Shown piece after piece: positions 8,391 through 17,901 of a DNA stretch of 64,000 bases. Each line of letters starts with the position of its first letter. The stretch's first letter is position 1. The notes beneath the pieces were generated by a model. It was not told the DNA's origin. It saw only the letters and a list, made by a program, of their open reading frames with translations, and did no database searches. The DNA comes from UMGS1491 sp944380925 (GTDB lineage: Bacteria > Bacillota > Clostridia > Oscillospirales > Acutalibacteraceae): the NCBI GenBank assembly GCA_944380925.1, contig CALWJD010000004.1, forward strand, positions 60,352 to 124,351, read 5' to 3'. A program made the translations under genes and the position numbers.

Positions 8391-9764
8391 ATGTATTTCA
8401 AAAAATTATTAGCATTTTCCACCGCAATTACCCTATCATTAGGTGCCTTTGCACCATCATTGCACGCCGTCAATCCGGGAGAAGACGAAGGAGGCGACTC
8501 TCCCACGCTATCAACACATGATCCGGATCATGACCCAACCGCAGAGCTTGCCCTAAGCAAGATTAAACGCTATATCGCAACATGGACAGGCAATCATCCC
8601 ACCGATAGGCAGAACGATACCGAAAAATTCATACAGCGATTCATAGATGCTGTAACCACCGCCGATAATGCTACGTTTATCGGGATACTCACTACGATAC
8701 GGAACACTGAATCTCTAGACCGAAAACTAACCTCCAGCAGATTTAGCCGTGACCAAATTTATGATAAAATTCAGAACATTTTAGGTGAAAAAACTGACAA
8801 AGATGAGCTAATAAGAGATATTATTCGGATGCGAAGTGATGCTCGACCCAAGAAAACGGGACCGGAAGATACTACGCCAAGGGCAACAGAAGAAACAGAG
8901 TTTTATACCAACATAAAATTCTTTGTCGAACGTTTATCTACATTAGCAGACATTTTTAGGCCAACATCTACTCCATCCGATGCCGGAAGTACCAAAACAC
9001 GCAAACGCAGATACAGCCACTCTCCAACACACACTGCTAAGCCACGCACTCAATCACCTGTTAAAGAAGAAGCCGCAACACCCACTCCTGCTACCCCCAA
9101 GGCCGCAACACGCCACCGCGCAAGATCTGTAACGCCCGTTGCCCTTCCCGCTCCCGTTATTCCTGAACTTACAACACATACACCACGCCACCGCGCAAAA
9201 TCTATGACCTCCACCACTAAGCACCGCAGCCAAGCCCCTAAGATCCAGTCAGAAGACGCACCAACTACCGCCGTTATTCCCGAAACCATGGCAAACAAAG
9301 ATGAAAAAACACGCCGGCGCGCAGGATCTGTAGTTTTGCCTGACTATCGTGCTGAAAGTAAAGAATTTATAAAACCATTAAGGGAACATGCTGGAGACTG
9401 GAAGGCGCACTATGGATCCTATATTGTTTCGGATAGTACAGGTATAGAAAGTTGCATAGATGCACTATGTAAAGCTTTATGTGAAGATGAACAGTTTGTT
9501 AACGCTTTCCACATGTCTTGGAGGCATAACAGAGTATACATCAAAGACAGCTTAACGAATACCGACTACGAACACCTACGTATGGTTATCGCCAATATTT
9601 TGGACAAAGACCCACCACAAAGAAAGGTTTTGCTACGCGCTATTTTCGATTGTACAATGAAAGCCATAACGGAGGGCAACATCGCTGCCAGCAGTTTTTA
9701 CTTTAATGCTCATTCTGTTCTTGGCCATATGGACGACTTGTTTCCCAAAAGGCCCGCCAAATAA
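8391..9764 (+). CDS. secreted protein with basic RHRA(K/R)S repeats, function unknown
   Basis: A signal peptide (core LLAFSTAITLSLGAFAPS, likely cleavage after LHA) heads a 457-residue protein. Residues about 55-190 are helical with no recognised family. Residues about 205-320 form a basic, Ser/Thr/Pro-rich linker with degenerate units RHRARSVTP, RHRAKSMTS, KHRSQ and RRRAGSVV. A second folded region (about 325-455) contains two Cys near CIDALCKALC. The ATG has only a weak GAAAG site, but a consensus promoter lies upstream. The repeats are reminiscent of eukaryotic Arg/Ser-rich segments. A host-directed role is a guess. Confidence 0.8.
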   Translation: MYFKKLLAFSTAITLSLGAFAPSLHAVNPGEDEGGDSPTLSTHDPDHDPTAELALSKIKRYIATWTGNHPTDRQNDTEKFIQRFIDAVTTADNATFIGILTTIRNTESLDRKLTSSRFSRDQIYDKIQNILGEKTDKDELIRDIIRMRSDARPKKTGPEDTTPRATEETEFYTNIKFFVERLSTLADIFRPTSTPSDAGSTKTRKRRYSHSPTHTAKPRTQSPVKEEAATPTPATPKAATRHRARSVTPVALPAPVIPELTTHTPRHRAKSMTSTTKHRSQAPKIQSEDAPTTAVIPETMANKDEKTRRRAGSVVLPDYRAESKEFIKPLREHAGDWKAHYGSYIVSDSTGIESCIDALCKALCEDEQFVNAFHMSWRHNRVYIKDSLTNTDYEHLRMVIANILDKDPPQRKVLLRAIFDCTMKAITEGNIAASSFYFNAHSVLGHMDDLFPKRPAK

Positions 9765-9786
9765 CTAATTTTATCGCATATATACA

Positions 9787-9803
9787 CGGGGGCTCTTAGC
9801 CCC
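9787..9803 (+). terminator. short GC-rich hairpin
   Basis: Perfect stem GGGGGCT / AGCCCCC with a three-base loop just after the preceding stop. No T-run follows. Confidence 0.4.
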
Positions 9804-9973
9804 CTAGCCATTTCATGTGGCCGGTTTACCAAAAAATCAAACCTATAAAATTGCATCTTGGTCAAAACACAAATAACTTTCCAAAAAAATACCGCAAGCA
9901 TATGTTTTTGACTATTTTAAGAACAAAGCAATCAATACTGCTATAAGACCGACTTTATTTATTTTTAAAAACA

Positions 9974-10002
9974 TCGGCAAAACAATTAAATTTGTGCGAA
10001 AT
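9974..10002 (+). promoter_or_regulatory. degenerate copy of the 8.3-kb promoter
   Basis: TCGGCA, 17 bases, CGAAAT. The spacer matches the upstream promoter, but both hexamers deviate from consensus, suggesting duplication followed by decay. Confidence 0.45.
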
Positions 10003-10016
10003 TAAGATGTGAACAA

Positions 10017-10736
10017 ATGTATCAATTTTTAAAAAATGAAAGGAACTGTTTTATAATAAAATTTAAAAGACTCTTAGCGTATACTTTAGCACTTACCCTA
10101 CTTGGTGGTATTAATTTTCCCATTTCTCATGCAGCTTTAGATCAAGACCAACCGGCAGCCCCCACGGGCAACGATCCTGACCTCACCCGGTTAAACGCTA
10201 TTAATCAGCATATTGCCGATGATATAGCCGTCACAGAAGAAGATATGGATGATATGGGTATAGACCAACCTGAGTTAGATGGGTTTCCTCCGGCTGAGTC
10301 AACAAACCATCTCACAACATTTGTCAGTGCATTTGGGGATTGGCATGACAGATTCTCGCACAACATGGGATTGCCTGTAAACACAGGCAACATTAGTCGT
10401 GAGACCATATTCCTATCTATGACTAACCTCTACCAACGTGTTGCCGCATCCGAGGACACGGCATTTATTTTTGTACTATGTTCCACAGAACCACCGCGCA
10501 CCGCAATACAAGGGCTCATCAGCAGAGGAATTCCCGTTCCTGCAAACGTTATGACCACATTACCATATTTTGTTAGAAATGATATATTCATAGGAATGCC
10601 TCGCGATCAGCAAAATGATTTACTAACCATAATAGGACACAATAGAGATGACATTACTCAATCGCCGCTTGCACGTGCATTCTATGCATCAGCCCATTAT
10701 TTATTTAATCGCTTAATTCAAATAGCTAACATGTAA
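10017..10736 (+). CDS. secreted protein, function unknown
   Basis: The signal peptide core is LLAYTLALTLLGGINFPIS, with cleavage probably after SHA. The mature 200 residues are acidic at first, then helical, with no recognised domain. The upstream DNA aligns with that of the preceding secreted-protein gene. In that alignment the other gene's ATG corresponds to an ATA at 10056, preceded by GAAAGGAAC. The only ATG (10017) is further upstream, lies before this purine-rich site and has none of its own. The true start is therefore either ATA at 10056 or the poorly supported ATG. It may be weakly expressed. Confidence 0.7.
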   Translation: MYQFLKNERNCFIIKFKRLLAYTLALTLLGGINFPISHAALDQDQPAAPTGNDPDLTRLNAINQHIADDIAVTEEDMDDMGIDQPELDGFPPAESTNHLTTFVSAFGDWHDRFSHNMGLPVNTGNISRETIFLSMTNLYQRVAASEDTAFIFVLCSTEPPRTAIQGLISRGIPVPANVMTTLPYFVRNDIFIGMPRDQQNDLLTIIGHNRDDITQSPLARAFYASAHYLFNRLIQIANM

Positions 10737-10765
10737 AATAATATACCGGCATTTTCCAATACTTA

Positions 10766-10793
10766 CGCCTTGCGAAAAGCAAGGCGATTTTTT
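10766..10793 (+). terminator. intrinsic terminator
   Basis: Stem CGCCTTGC / GCAAGGCG with loop GAAAA, followed by ATTTTTTT. Confidence 0.85.
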
Positions 10794-10898
10794 TGCATAA
10801 AAAACATTATTATATAAAACTTTATTTGCAAAACCGCATTTTGATTATCTCTCCAAAATCATATATCATATATTTGTCGAATTAAAGGGAGGGCTTTC

Positions 10899-13800
10899 AT
10901 GTTAAATTTTATTTTGGGACGTGCAGGAACAGGCAAATCCGCCTTTTTACATAAAACATTGAGGGAAAAACTCAGTCAAAACAAGAAGATTATATTTATC
11001 GTTCCGGAACAGAGCTCTTTTCGCACCGAACGAAACATGCTGCAAATGCTTGGAAACAAAGATTTTAACAAAATTGAGGTTCTGAGTTTTTCCAGGCTCT
11101 ATGATTTTGTTTCCAAAAAACTAAATTTACCGGCCGCTGTCCCCGATACCGAAACTATGCAGCTAATACTCATAAATGCTGCTATTGAGAACGTAAAAGA
11201 TAGTTTAAAGCTATACCTAAAAAACTCTTGTTCCGCAGAAACCGCCGCACTGATGCTTAAAATATTAAAAGAATTTAAATCGCATAAAATAAACTTTGAT
11301 ATACTCGACAAAATCCAAAATCTTACAAGCAAAGATATTTTGAAACAAAAAATCGAAGAAATAAAGCTAATAATAAATTCTTACGAGGATTTATCTCAAA
11401 AAAAATTTGAAAACTCAATTGATAATTTAAATCACTTGGAAGAATTAATAAGAAACCATAATGTTTTTGTGGGATATGAAATTTTTATAGATGAATTTAG
11501 TAGCTTCACTCCCCAACAAATCTGCATTTTAGAATACATAATAAAGCAATCTGAAAATATACATCTTGCTCTGTGCGCAGATAAAATGCCCACAAAAACC
11601 GATTTTAGTGAAAACAATTTATTTTCAAGTATCTATAAAACTATTTTTAAAGTTTGTGAAATTGCAAAAAATCACGGCATCGCAATTGCTAATCCTACCA
11701 TTATGCAAAATTCTTCTAAGTTTAAAAACATGGCACTTGCAATGCTTGAAAAGAATTTATTTTCATATTCTAAAAATCAATATAACACGCAACCGCAAAA
11801 TATCGCCCTTTACAGCGCAACAAACAAGCTCGATGAATGTGAGTTTGTTGCCAAGACCATAAAAAAATTTATAATGGAAGAAAACTATCGATATCGAGAT
11901 TTTGCAGTGCTTTCAAGAAATTTAGAAAATTACTCCAATGCTTTAAAATATGTTTTCGGCGAATACCAAATCCCTTACTTTATAAACAATCCCTCAAAAA
12001 TATATAGCAAAAGTACCGCTCTTACAATTTTTGCGGCGCTCGATTCCATAACCACCAATTATGATGCAGAAAGCGTTTTGAGATTTATAAAAAGCGGGCT
12101 TACAGACTTATCCACAGAAGAAATTTCGGATATAGAAAACTATGTTTTACTTTGGAACATTCACGGAAAAGATTGGTTAAATGAGTTTACCATGCATCCG
12201 GAAGGATTTTCAAAAACATTTAAGGAGGAGGATACCTTAAAACTTTCCAAATTAAATGAACTTAGAAAAAAGATAATAATACCGCTCCAAACTCTAAAAC
12301 AAAAAACAAAGAATGCAGCAGGCGAAGAAATTTCCAAAGCCATATACGAAATGCTGCTTGAAATAAACGCGCCCGAAAACTTAAAAAAAATCTGCTCTAA
12401 TTTAATTAATAAAAATAAAATCTCAGAAGCTCAGCAAGAATCTAAAATATGGGATATCGTGATGAAAATACTGGGCGACATTGCAAATGTTTTTAAAAAC
12501 ATAAAAATAACCCCCAAAAAGTATTCAGACATATTATTTTCCGCAGTAAGTTCATATAACCTATCGCTAATCCCGCAAAGCGTTGATACCGTAACGATTG
12601 ACTATTCTAACCTTGCAAGACTTTCTTCGCCAAAAATCGTATTCATTCTGGGAGCCGTAAGCGGAGAATTTCCGAAAGACCCACAAAGTTCAGAAATTTT
12701 TACGGATTCCGAAATAAACCACATATCATCGCTTGGAATTGAAATTACAAACGATAACAAAAACTTTTTAATAGAAGAAAAATTTTTAACTTACATAGCC
12801 CTTTCTAATCCCGCAGATAAACTCTTTGTAAGCTGGCCAAACTTCGGCACAGAAAAGGAAGACAATTTACCTTCCGAAATAATAAGCGAAATTAAAGAAA
12901 TCTTTCCGAAGGTAAAAATATTAAATCAATTCAGAAATAAAGAATTTGAGGATATATGGTCGGAAAAAGCGGCATTTAAATTCTGCGCCAAAAATTGGAA
13001 AGTAAACTCAGGGCTGTGCGCAGCACTTAAAAATTATTTTCAAAGCAACGAAAACTATAAATTAAAATGTGAATCCATAAATAACATGACCTCCAAAAAA
13101 ATAGAATTTGAAAACGCAGAAAATGCAAAAAATCTATTTTCAAAAAATATAACACTCTCTGCCTCGCAAATTGAAAAATACTATGACTGCGCATTTGAAT
13201 ACTTTTGCAAATACGTTTTAAACGCAAAACCCAGAAAACGAGCAGAATTCGGCAACTTAGAATACGGAAACGTAATGCATTATGTACTTGAAAAATTACT
13301 TAAAAAGTATCCGGATAAAAAGCTCACGCTTACAAAAAGCGAGGAAATTAAAAAAAGCATATCCGAAATAACAAATAACTACGTTGATAACAAACTCGGA
13401 GGAATAAAGAATAAAAACGCAAAGTTTCTATATCTTGTAAATCGCCTTAAAAAAACTGTTTATTTTCTTGCAAATCACTTTATAGAGGAATTTAAGCAAA
13501 GCTCATTTATTGTTTCGGATCTCGAGCTTGAAATATCTTCAAACGGGAAAATAAAACCGCTATGTTTTACGTTGTCTGATAAAACAAACGTAAAAGTAGA
13601 GGGAAAAATCGACCGTGTAGATGTAATGAAAACAAAAACCGAAAATTATGTTAGAGTTATAGACTACAAAACAAGCAACAAAAGCTTTAAGCTTTCTGAT
13701 TTATTAAGCGGAATGAATATGCAGATGCTGATATATCTTATAACGCTCCAAAAAAGCGAATACAAAAAATATGAAAATATTATTCCGGCAGGCGCGCTGT

Positions 13801-14264
13801 ATTTTACCGCTCAAAAGCCTACTGTTTCGGCTAAATCTCAAAATGAAAACGCCAAAACCCAAAAAGCAATTCAAGATAAGTTAAAAATGAATGGCTTAAT
13901 TTTAAATGATTTAACCGCTATTGAGGGTATGGAGCAAAACGCAGAAGGCAAATTCATTCCGGCTAAAATCAAAAAAGGTATGGTAGATTCCAAATCAATT
14001 GCCTCGATTGAAGAATTTAAAATCATAGAAAAACATATAGAACGCTTAATTGTTAATATGGCCGCCTCTCTAAAAAGCGGTAAAATTCAGCCCAATCCCA
14101 AAACATGCGGACAAACAACCAGCTGTGACCGTTGCGATTATTTTTCGGTATGTAAGTACGATGAAGATAATTTCAAAGATACGGATTTAAAAATCAGCGA
14201 AAAGGAAGTACTCGAAAAAATGTCCGAAAATATAAGAGCCAAAGAAGGTGAAAATAATGGATAG
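10899..14264 (+). CDS. addB: ATP-dependent helicase/nuclease subunit B
   Basis: AddB is the second subunit of the AddAB double-strand-break resection complex (Firmicute counterpart of RecBCD). Visible: Walker A GRAGTGKS at the N-terminus, the family's IVPEQSSFRTE, FIDEFSSFTPQQ near residue 200, and the RecB-type nuclease motif VIDYKTSNKSF near residue 923. A Cys set (YYDCAFEYFC upstream, CGQTTSCDRCDYFSVC near the end) is consistent with the AddB 4Fe-4S staple. The length of 1121 is normal. It starts at an ATG with GGGAGGG upstream. Its stop overlaps the addA start by 8 bases, so the two are translationally coupled. Confidence 0.95.
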   Translation: MLNFILGRAGTGKSAFLHKTLREKLSQNKKIIFIVPEQSSFRTERNMLQMLGNKDFNKIEVLSFSRLYDFVSKKLNLPAAVPDTETMQLILINAAIENVKDSLKLYLKNSCSAETAALMLKILKEFKSHKINFDILDKIQNLTSKDILKQKIEEIKLIINSYEDLSQKKFENSIDNLNHLEELIRNHNVFVGYEIFIDEFSSFTPQQICILEYIIKQSENIHLALCADKMPTKTDFSENNLFSSIYKTIFKVCEIAKNHGIAIANPTIMQNSSKFKNMALAMLEKNLFSYSKNQYNTQPQNIALYSATNKLDECEFVAKTIKKFIMEENYRYRDFAVLSRNLENYSNALKYVFGEYQIPYFINNPSKIYSKSTALTIFAALDSITTNYDAESVLRFIKSGLTDLSTEEISDIENYVLLWNIHGKDWLNEFTMHPEGFSKTFKEEDTLKLSKLNELRKKIIIPLQTLKQKTKNAAGEEISKAIYEMLLEINAPENLKKICSNLINKNKISEAQQESKIWDIVMKILGDIANVFKNIKITPKKYSDILFSAVSSYNLSLIPQSVDTVTIDYSNLARLSSPKIVFILGAVSGEFPKDPQSSEIFTDSEINHISSLGIEITNDNKNFLIEEKFLTYIALSNPADKLFVSWPNFGTEKEDNLPSEIISEIKEIFPKVKILNQFRNKEFEDIWSEKAAFKFCAKNWKVNSGLCAALKNYFQSNENYKLKCESINNMTSKKIEFENAENAKNLFSKNITLSASQIEKYYDCAFEYFCKYVLNAKPRKRAEFGNLEYGNVMHYVLEKLLKKYPDKKLTLTKSEEIKKSISEITNNYVDNKLGGIKNKNAKFLYLVNRLKKTVYFLANHFIEEFKQSSFIVSDLELEISSNGKIKPLCFTLSDKTNVKVEGKIDRVDVMKTKTENYVRVIDYKTSNKSFKLSDLLSGMNMQMLIYLITLQKSEYKKYENIIPAGALYFTAQKPTVSAKSQNENAKTQKAIQDKLKMNGLILNDLTAIEGMEQNAEGKFIPAKIKKGMVDSKSIASIEEFKIIEKHIERLIVNMAASLKSGKIQPNPKTCGQTTSCDRCDYFSVCKYDEDNFKDTDLKISEKEVLEKMSENIRAKEGENNG

Positions 14265-17200
14265 AAAGTGGACTCCCGAACAAAATAATGCCATAAATTC
14301 GGTAGGCGGCACGGTTCTCGTTTCCGCTGCGGCGGGCTCCGGAAAAACAGCAGTATTGGTGCAAAGAATAATAAACCGCATTACCGATCCCGAAGCCCCC
14401 ACCGATATAACAAAATTTTTAATAGTAACATTTACAAAAGCTTCCGCGCAAGAAATGAAAAGCAGAATTTCTCAAAAGCTTTCCGAGATGATACTTGCCG
14501 ACCCTAAAAACGAAAACCTCCAAAAGCAAAAAATGCTTCTTAAATATGCCGGCATAGGCACAATAGATAGTTTTTGCAAAACGCTTGCAGAGGAAAATTT
14601 TTATAAACTTGGAATATCACCAAAAATTAACATTGTAACCGAAAACGAAATTGAAACACTGAAAAATCAGGCACTCAGTGATACTTTGGATTATTTTTAT
14701 AACCTCAAAAGCAAAGACTATAAGGAGTTTTTTGACTTACTGACAAATGACAAAAACGATGATGAACTGGTAAACATAATAAAATCCGTATATAAATTTA
14801 CGCTCTCCCTGCCATTCCCTGAAAAATGGATGGACGAAAAATTAAAACTATACGAAAATATATCAGAAAATTCCGATATATCAGATTTGCCATGGACAAA
14901 AACAATTATAAAATACGCAAAAGAGCAAATTGATATCGCCACAAATATGATTACAGAAATGCTAAATATTTCAAAGAGCAATGCAAAAATAGATAAAGCA
15001 TATGGAATGGCTCTGAATGAAAATTTAATAAGCGTAAGTGAAATATCAAAGCATTTAAACTCCGGTTCGTTTAATAAAATATCCGAAAAATTGGGTTCTT
15101 TATCATTTGCAAATCTTAAGCCACTTCGAGGTGAAGACGTTGCTTATGAAAAAGATTTGATATCAAATCAAAGAAGTTACGTCAAAAAAATTATTGAAGA
15201 ATTAAAAGATTATTTCATGTTTTCCGAAAACGATGTAATCAAAAGTTTAAAATCTATTCACAAAGTATCCGCATGCCTTTTTGAAATAGTAAAACAATTC
15301 GAGAAAAACTTATCCGATTTAAAGTCCGAAAAAAACATTGCGGATTTTAGCGACCTTAGCCGTTGGGCTCTTAAAATTTTAACAACGCAAAATGAAAACG
15401 GCGACATTCTAAAAAGCTCCCTTGCCGAAGAAATATCCGATAGATACGAAGAAATAATGGTAGATGAATATCAAGATATCAATGATATTCAAGATACAAT
15501 TTTTAAAATGATAAGCAAAAACGAAACCAATATTTTCGCGGTGGGAGACGTAAAACAAAGCATATATAAATTCCGCAGCTCGAAACCCGAAATATTCTTG
15601 GGCAAAAAAGATAAATATAAACTATATGATAAAAATGTTAATTCATACCCTGCAAAGATAATACTCGGTAAAAACTTTAGAAGCAAAAGCGATATAATCG
15701 ACATCATAAACTTTATATTCAAAACTTTGATGTCCAAAAAAGCAGGAGAAATTGAATATAACGAAGAGGAAGCTCTTTTCGCCGGTGCAGAATTCCCGGA
15801 AAGTAATGACCCCTCAACAGAAATCGCAATAATAGATTCTGCAAACGAGGAATCCGACGCAGCTGCGGAAGCCGGATATATTGCAGAAAAAATTTTAAAA
15901 ATGATTCATGAAAAATACCAAATTTTTGAAAATGGAAAAGCTCGGGAAGTAACCTTTGGCGATTTTTGCATACTCCTTAGAAAATTCAAAAATTCTGCAA
16001 ACGTATATAAACAGGAGCTTGGCAAATACGGTATCCCCGTAAAAACAGAATCAAATGAAAAATTCTTAGATACACCTGAAGTTTTAACCATTCTATCTTT
16101 ACTTAAAGTAATTAATAATCCGATAGAAGACATATCACTAATTTCCGCTATGATAAGCCCCATTTTTAATTTCAGCCTCGATGAAATAAGTGAAATTAGA
16201 ATTTTAGAAACAAATCTTCCTTTTTATTTTTCCGTTAAAAAATATATAGAAATCGGAGAAAATAAAGAGCTCAAACAAAAAGCCTTAGCATTTTATGAAA
16301 CCTTAGAAAAATATAGAAACCTATCTATCGGAATGTGTTGCAATGAGTTAATTGACCTAATATACAGCGAAACCGATTACCCTGCCATATGTATGGCGCA
16401 CGAAAACGGAGAAAATAAAAAAGCAAATCTCATACTTTTTTCAGAGTACGCAAAAAAGTTTGAAAGCCAATATCACAAAGGTTTATTCGGATTTTTAAAA
16501 TTTACTCAAAACATCAAAGATAAAGGTGAAGATTTGCCTTCCGCTCCCACCCCATACGATGCTTATAAATCCGTAAAAATAATGAGTATACATAAATCCA
16601 AAGGATTGGAATTTCCCATATGCATAGTGGCAGGGTGTGCAAGTCCCAACAAAAAAGAAGACCATGCCATTTATATAAATTCGGATTTGGGAATAGGAGT
16701 AAAATTAAAAAACGAAGACGGCACAGTAAAGTTTTCTAACATTGTAACAAACGCCCTTTCGATAAAAAATAAAACGGAATCGATATCCGAAGAACTAAGA
16801 ATACTTTACGTTGCATTAACGCGCGCAAAGCAAAAACTAATTATGGTTGCAGGCACTAAAAACCCACAAAAAACAATACAAAAACACTTTTCTCTTTTAA
16901 GTGGCACTAAAAAAGAAATCCCCCCACAATATGTACTCAAGGAAAACACCATTCTTGATTGGTTGCTTATGTGCGTTTCAAAAAGCAATTTGCGAAACAA
17001 ACTCTGCGCCGTTGCCAATTTACCCGAATTTATTTCTGAGGAAGAATATCCAAAAAATTTAAATTGGAATGTAGAACTTATTTCTGAACCTCAAAATGAA
17101 GATTACCAAAATCATAACGAAAACACCAAAACCCAAAATGAAGAAAAAGCGGCAACAATTGACCCTCAAACGCAGCAACTTTTTGAAAAAATCAGGGCAA

Positions 17201-17847
17201 GATTTGAATTTAAATATCCCGAAAAAGACCTTACGAATTTGCCGCTAAAAGTTTCGGCCTCCGGTCTTACCCAAAGTGACGAATGGCAAAATTATATAGC
17301 CTCCTCAAAGCCATGTTTTACGTCGCACACAGAAGCTTCCCCCACAGACCGTGGCAACACCATGCATAAATTAATGTGCTGCATCGATTTTAAAAATGCC
17401 CACCAAAACGGAATAAATTTTGAGCTTGAAAGATTAAAATCCGGCGGTTTTTTAGATGAAAAAGAAATAAATATGATTAGCAAAAAAAGCATAGAAAAAT
17501 TCCTCTTTGGCGATATTGGAAAAAGAATACTAGAAAGCCCAAATATTTACAGAGAACATCGTTTTTCCGTAACCATTCCATCTAAATATTTAACTGAATA
17601 CAGCTGCCTTGACAACCACTATACCGTTATGCAAGGAGCTATCGACTGCGCTTTTTTGGAAAATAATAAATACATAATTATTGATTACAAAACGGATAAA
17701 ATTTCTCATACCGATGAACTTTGGGAAAAGTATTCCAAACAGCTAAAGCTTTATAAGTTTGCGCTGGAGCAATCCGAAAACGTAAAAGTCTCAGAGTTAA
17801 TCCTATACTCATTCCACTTGGGAGAAAGTTACACAAAAAAATATTAA
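14257..17847 (+). CDS. addA: ATP-dependent helicase/nuclease subunit A
   Basis: UvrD-type superfamily 1 helicase with a C-terminal nuclease. Visible: the Q motif region WTPEQNNAI, Walker A AAAGSGKTAVL, motif II VDEYQDIND (about residue 400), motif IV-VI elements including IMSIHKSKGLEFP and YVALTRAKQKL, and the nuclease motif IIDYKTDKI near residue 1145. I chose the ATG preceded by GAAGGTG; a GTG nine bases upstream is also open but lacks spacing for the site. Together with AddB it processes DNA ends for RecA loading. Confidence 0.95.
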   Translation: MDRKWTPEQNNAINSVGGTVLVSAAAGSGKTAVLVQRIINRITDPEAPTDITKFLIVTFTKASAQEMKSRISQKLSEMILADPKNENLQKQKMLLKYAGIGTIDSFCKTLAEENFYKLGISPKINIVTENEIETLKNQALSDTLDYFYNLKSKDYKEFFDLLTNDKNDDELVNIIKSVYKFTLSLPFPEKWMDEKLKLYENISENSDISDLPWTKTIIKYAKEQIDIATNMITEMLNISKSNAKIDKAYGMALNENLISVSEISKHLNSGSFNKISEKLGSLSFANLKPLRGEDVAYEKDLISNQRSYVKKIIEELKDYFMFSENDVIKSLKSIHKVSACLFEIVKQFEKNLSDLKSEKNIADFSDLSRWALKILTTQNENGDILKSSLAEEISDRYEEIMVDEYQDINDIQDTIFKMISKNETNIFAVGDVKQSIYKFRSSKPEIFLGKKDKYKLYDKNVNSYPAKIILGKNFRSKSDIIDIINFIFKTLMSKKAGEIEYNEEEALFAGAEFPESNDPSTEIAIIDSANEESDAAAEAGYIAEKILKMIHEKYQIFENGKAREVTFGDFCILLRKFKNSANVYKQELGKYGIPVKTESNEKFLDTPEVLTILSLLKVINNPIEDISLISAMISPIFNFSLDEISEIRILETNLPFYFSVKKYIEIGENKELKQKALAFYETLEKYRNLSIGMCCNELIDLIYSETDYPAICMAHENGENKKANLILFSEYAKKFESQYHKGLFGFLKFTQNIKDKGEDLPSAPTPYDAYKSVKIMSIHKSKGLEFPICIVAGCASPNKKEDHAIYINSDLGIGVKLKNEDGTVKFSNIVTNALSIKNKTESISEELRILYVALTRAKQKLIMVAGTKNPQKTIQKHFSLLSGTKKEIPPQYVLKENTILDWLLMCVSKSNLRNKLCAVANLPEFISEEEYPKNLNWNVELISEPQNEDYQNHNENTKTQNEEKAATIDPQTQQLFEKIRARFEFKYPEKDLTNLPLKVSASGLTQSDEWQNYIASSKPCFTSHTEASPTDRGNTMHKLMCCIDFKNAHQNGINFELERLKSGGFLDEKEINMISKKSIEKFLFGDIGKRILESPNIYREHRFSVTIPSKYLTEYSCLDNHYTVMQGAIDCAFLENNKYIIIDYKTDKISHTDELWEKYSKQLKLYKFALEQSENVKVSELILYSFHLGESYTKKY

Positions 17848-17880
17848 ATGCACAATAGTAAACTCTTTGTGCATTTAATA
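17842..17880. terminator. bidirectional terminator between addA and radA
   Basis: Long stem ATTAAATGCACAA / TTTGTGCATTTAAT between convergent genes; it begins within the addA stop region. Confidence 0.75.
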
Positions 17881-17901
17881 TCACTTTTAAATTTTTATAA
17901 A

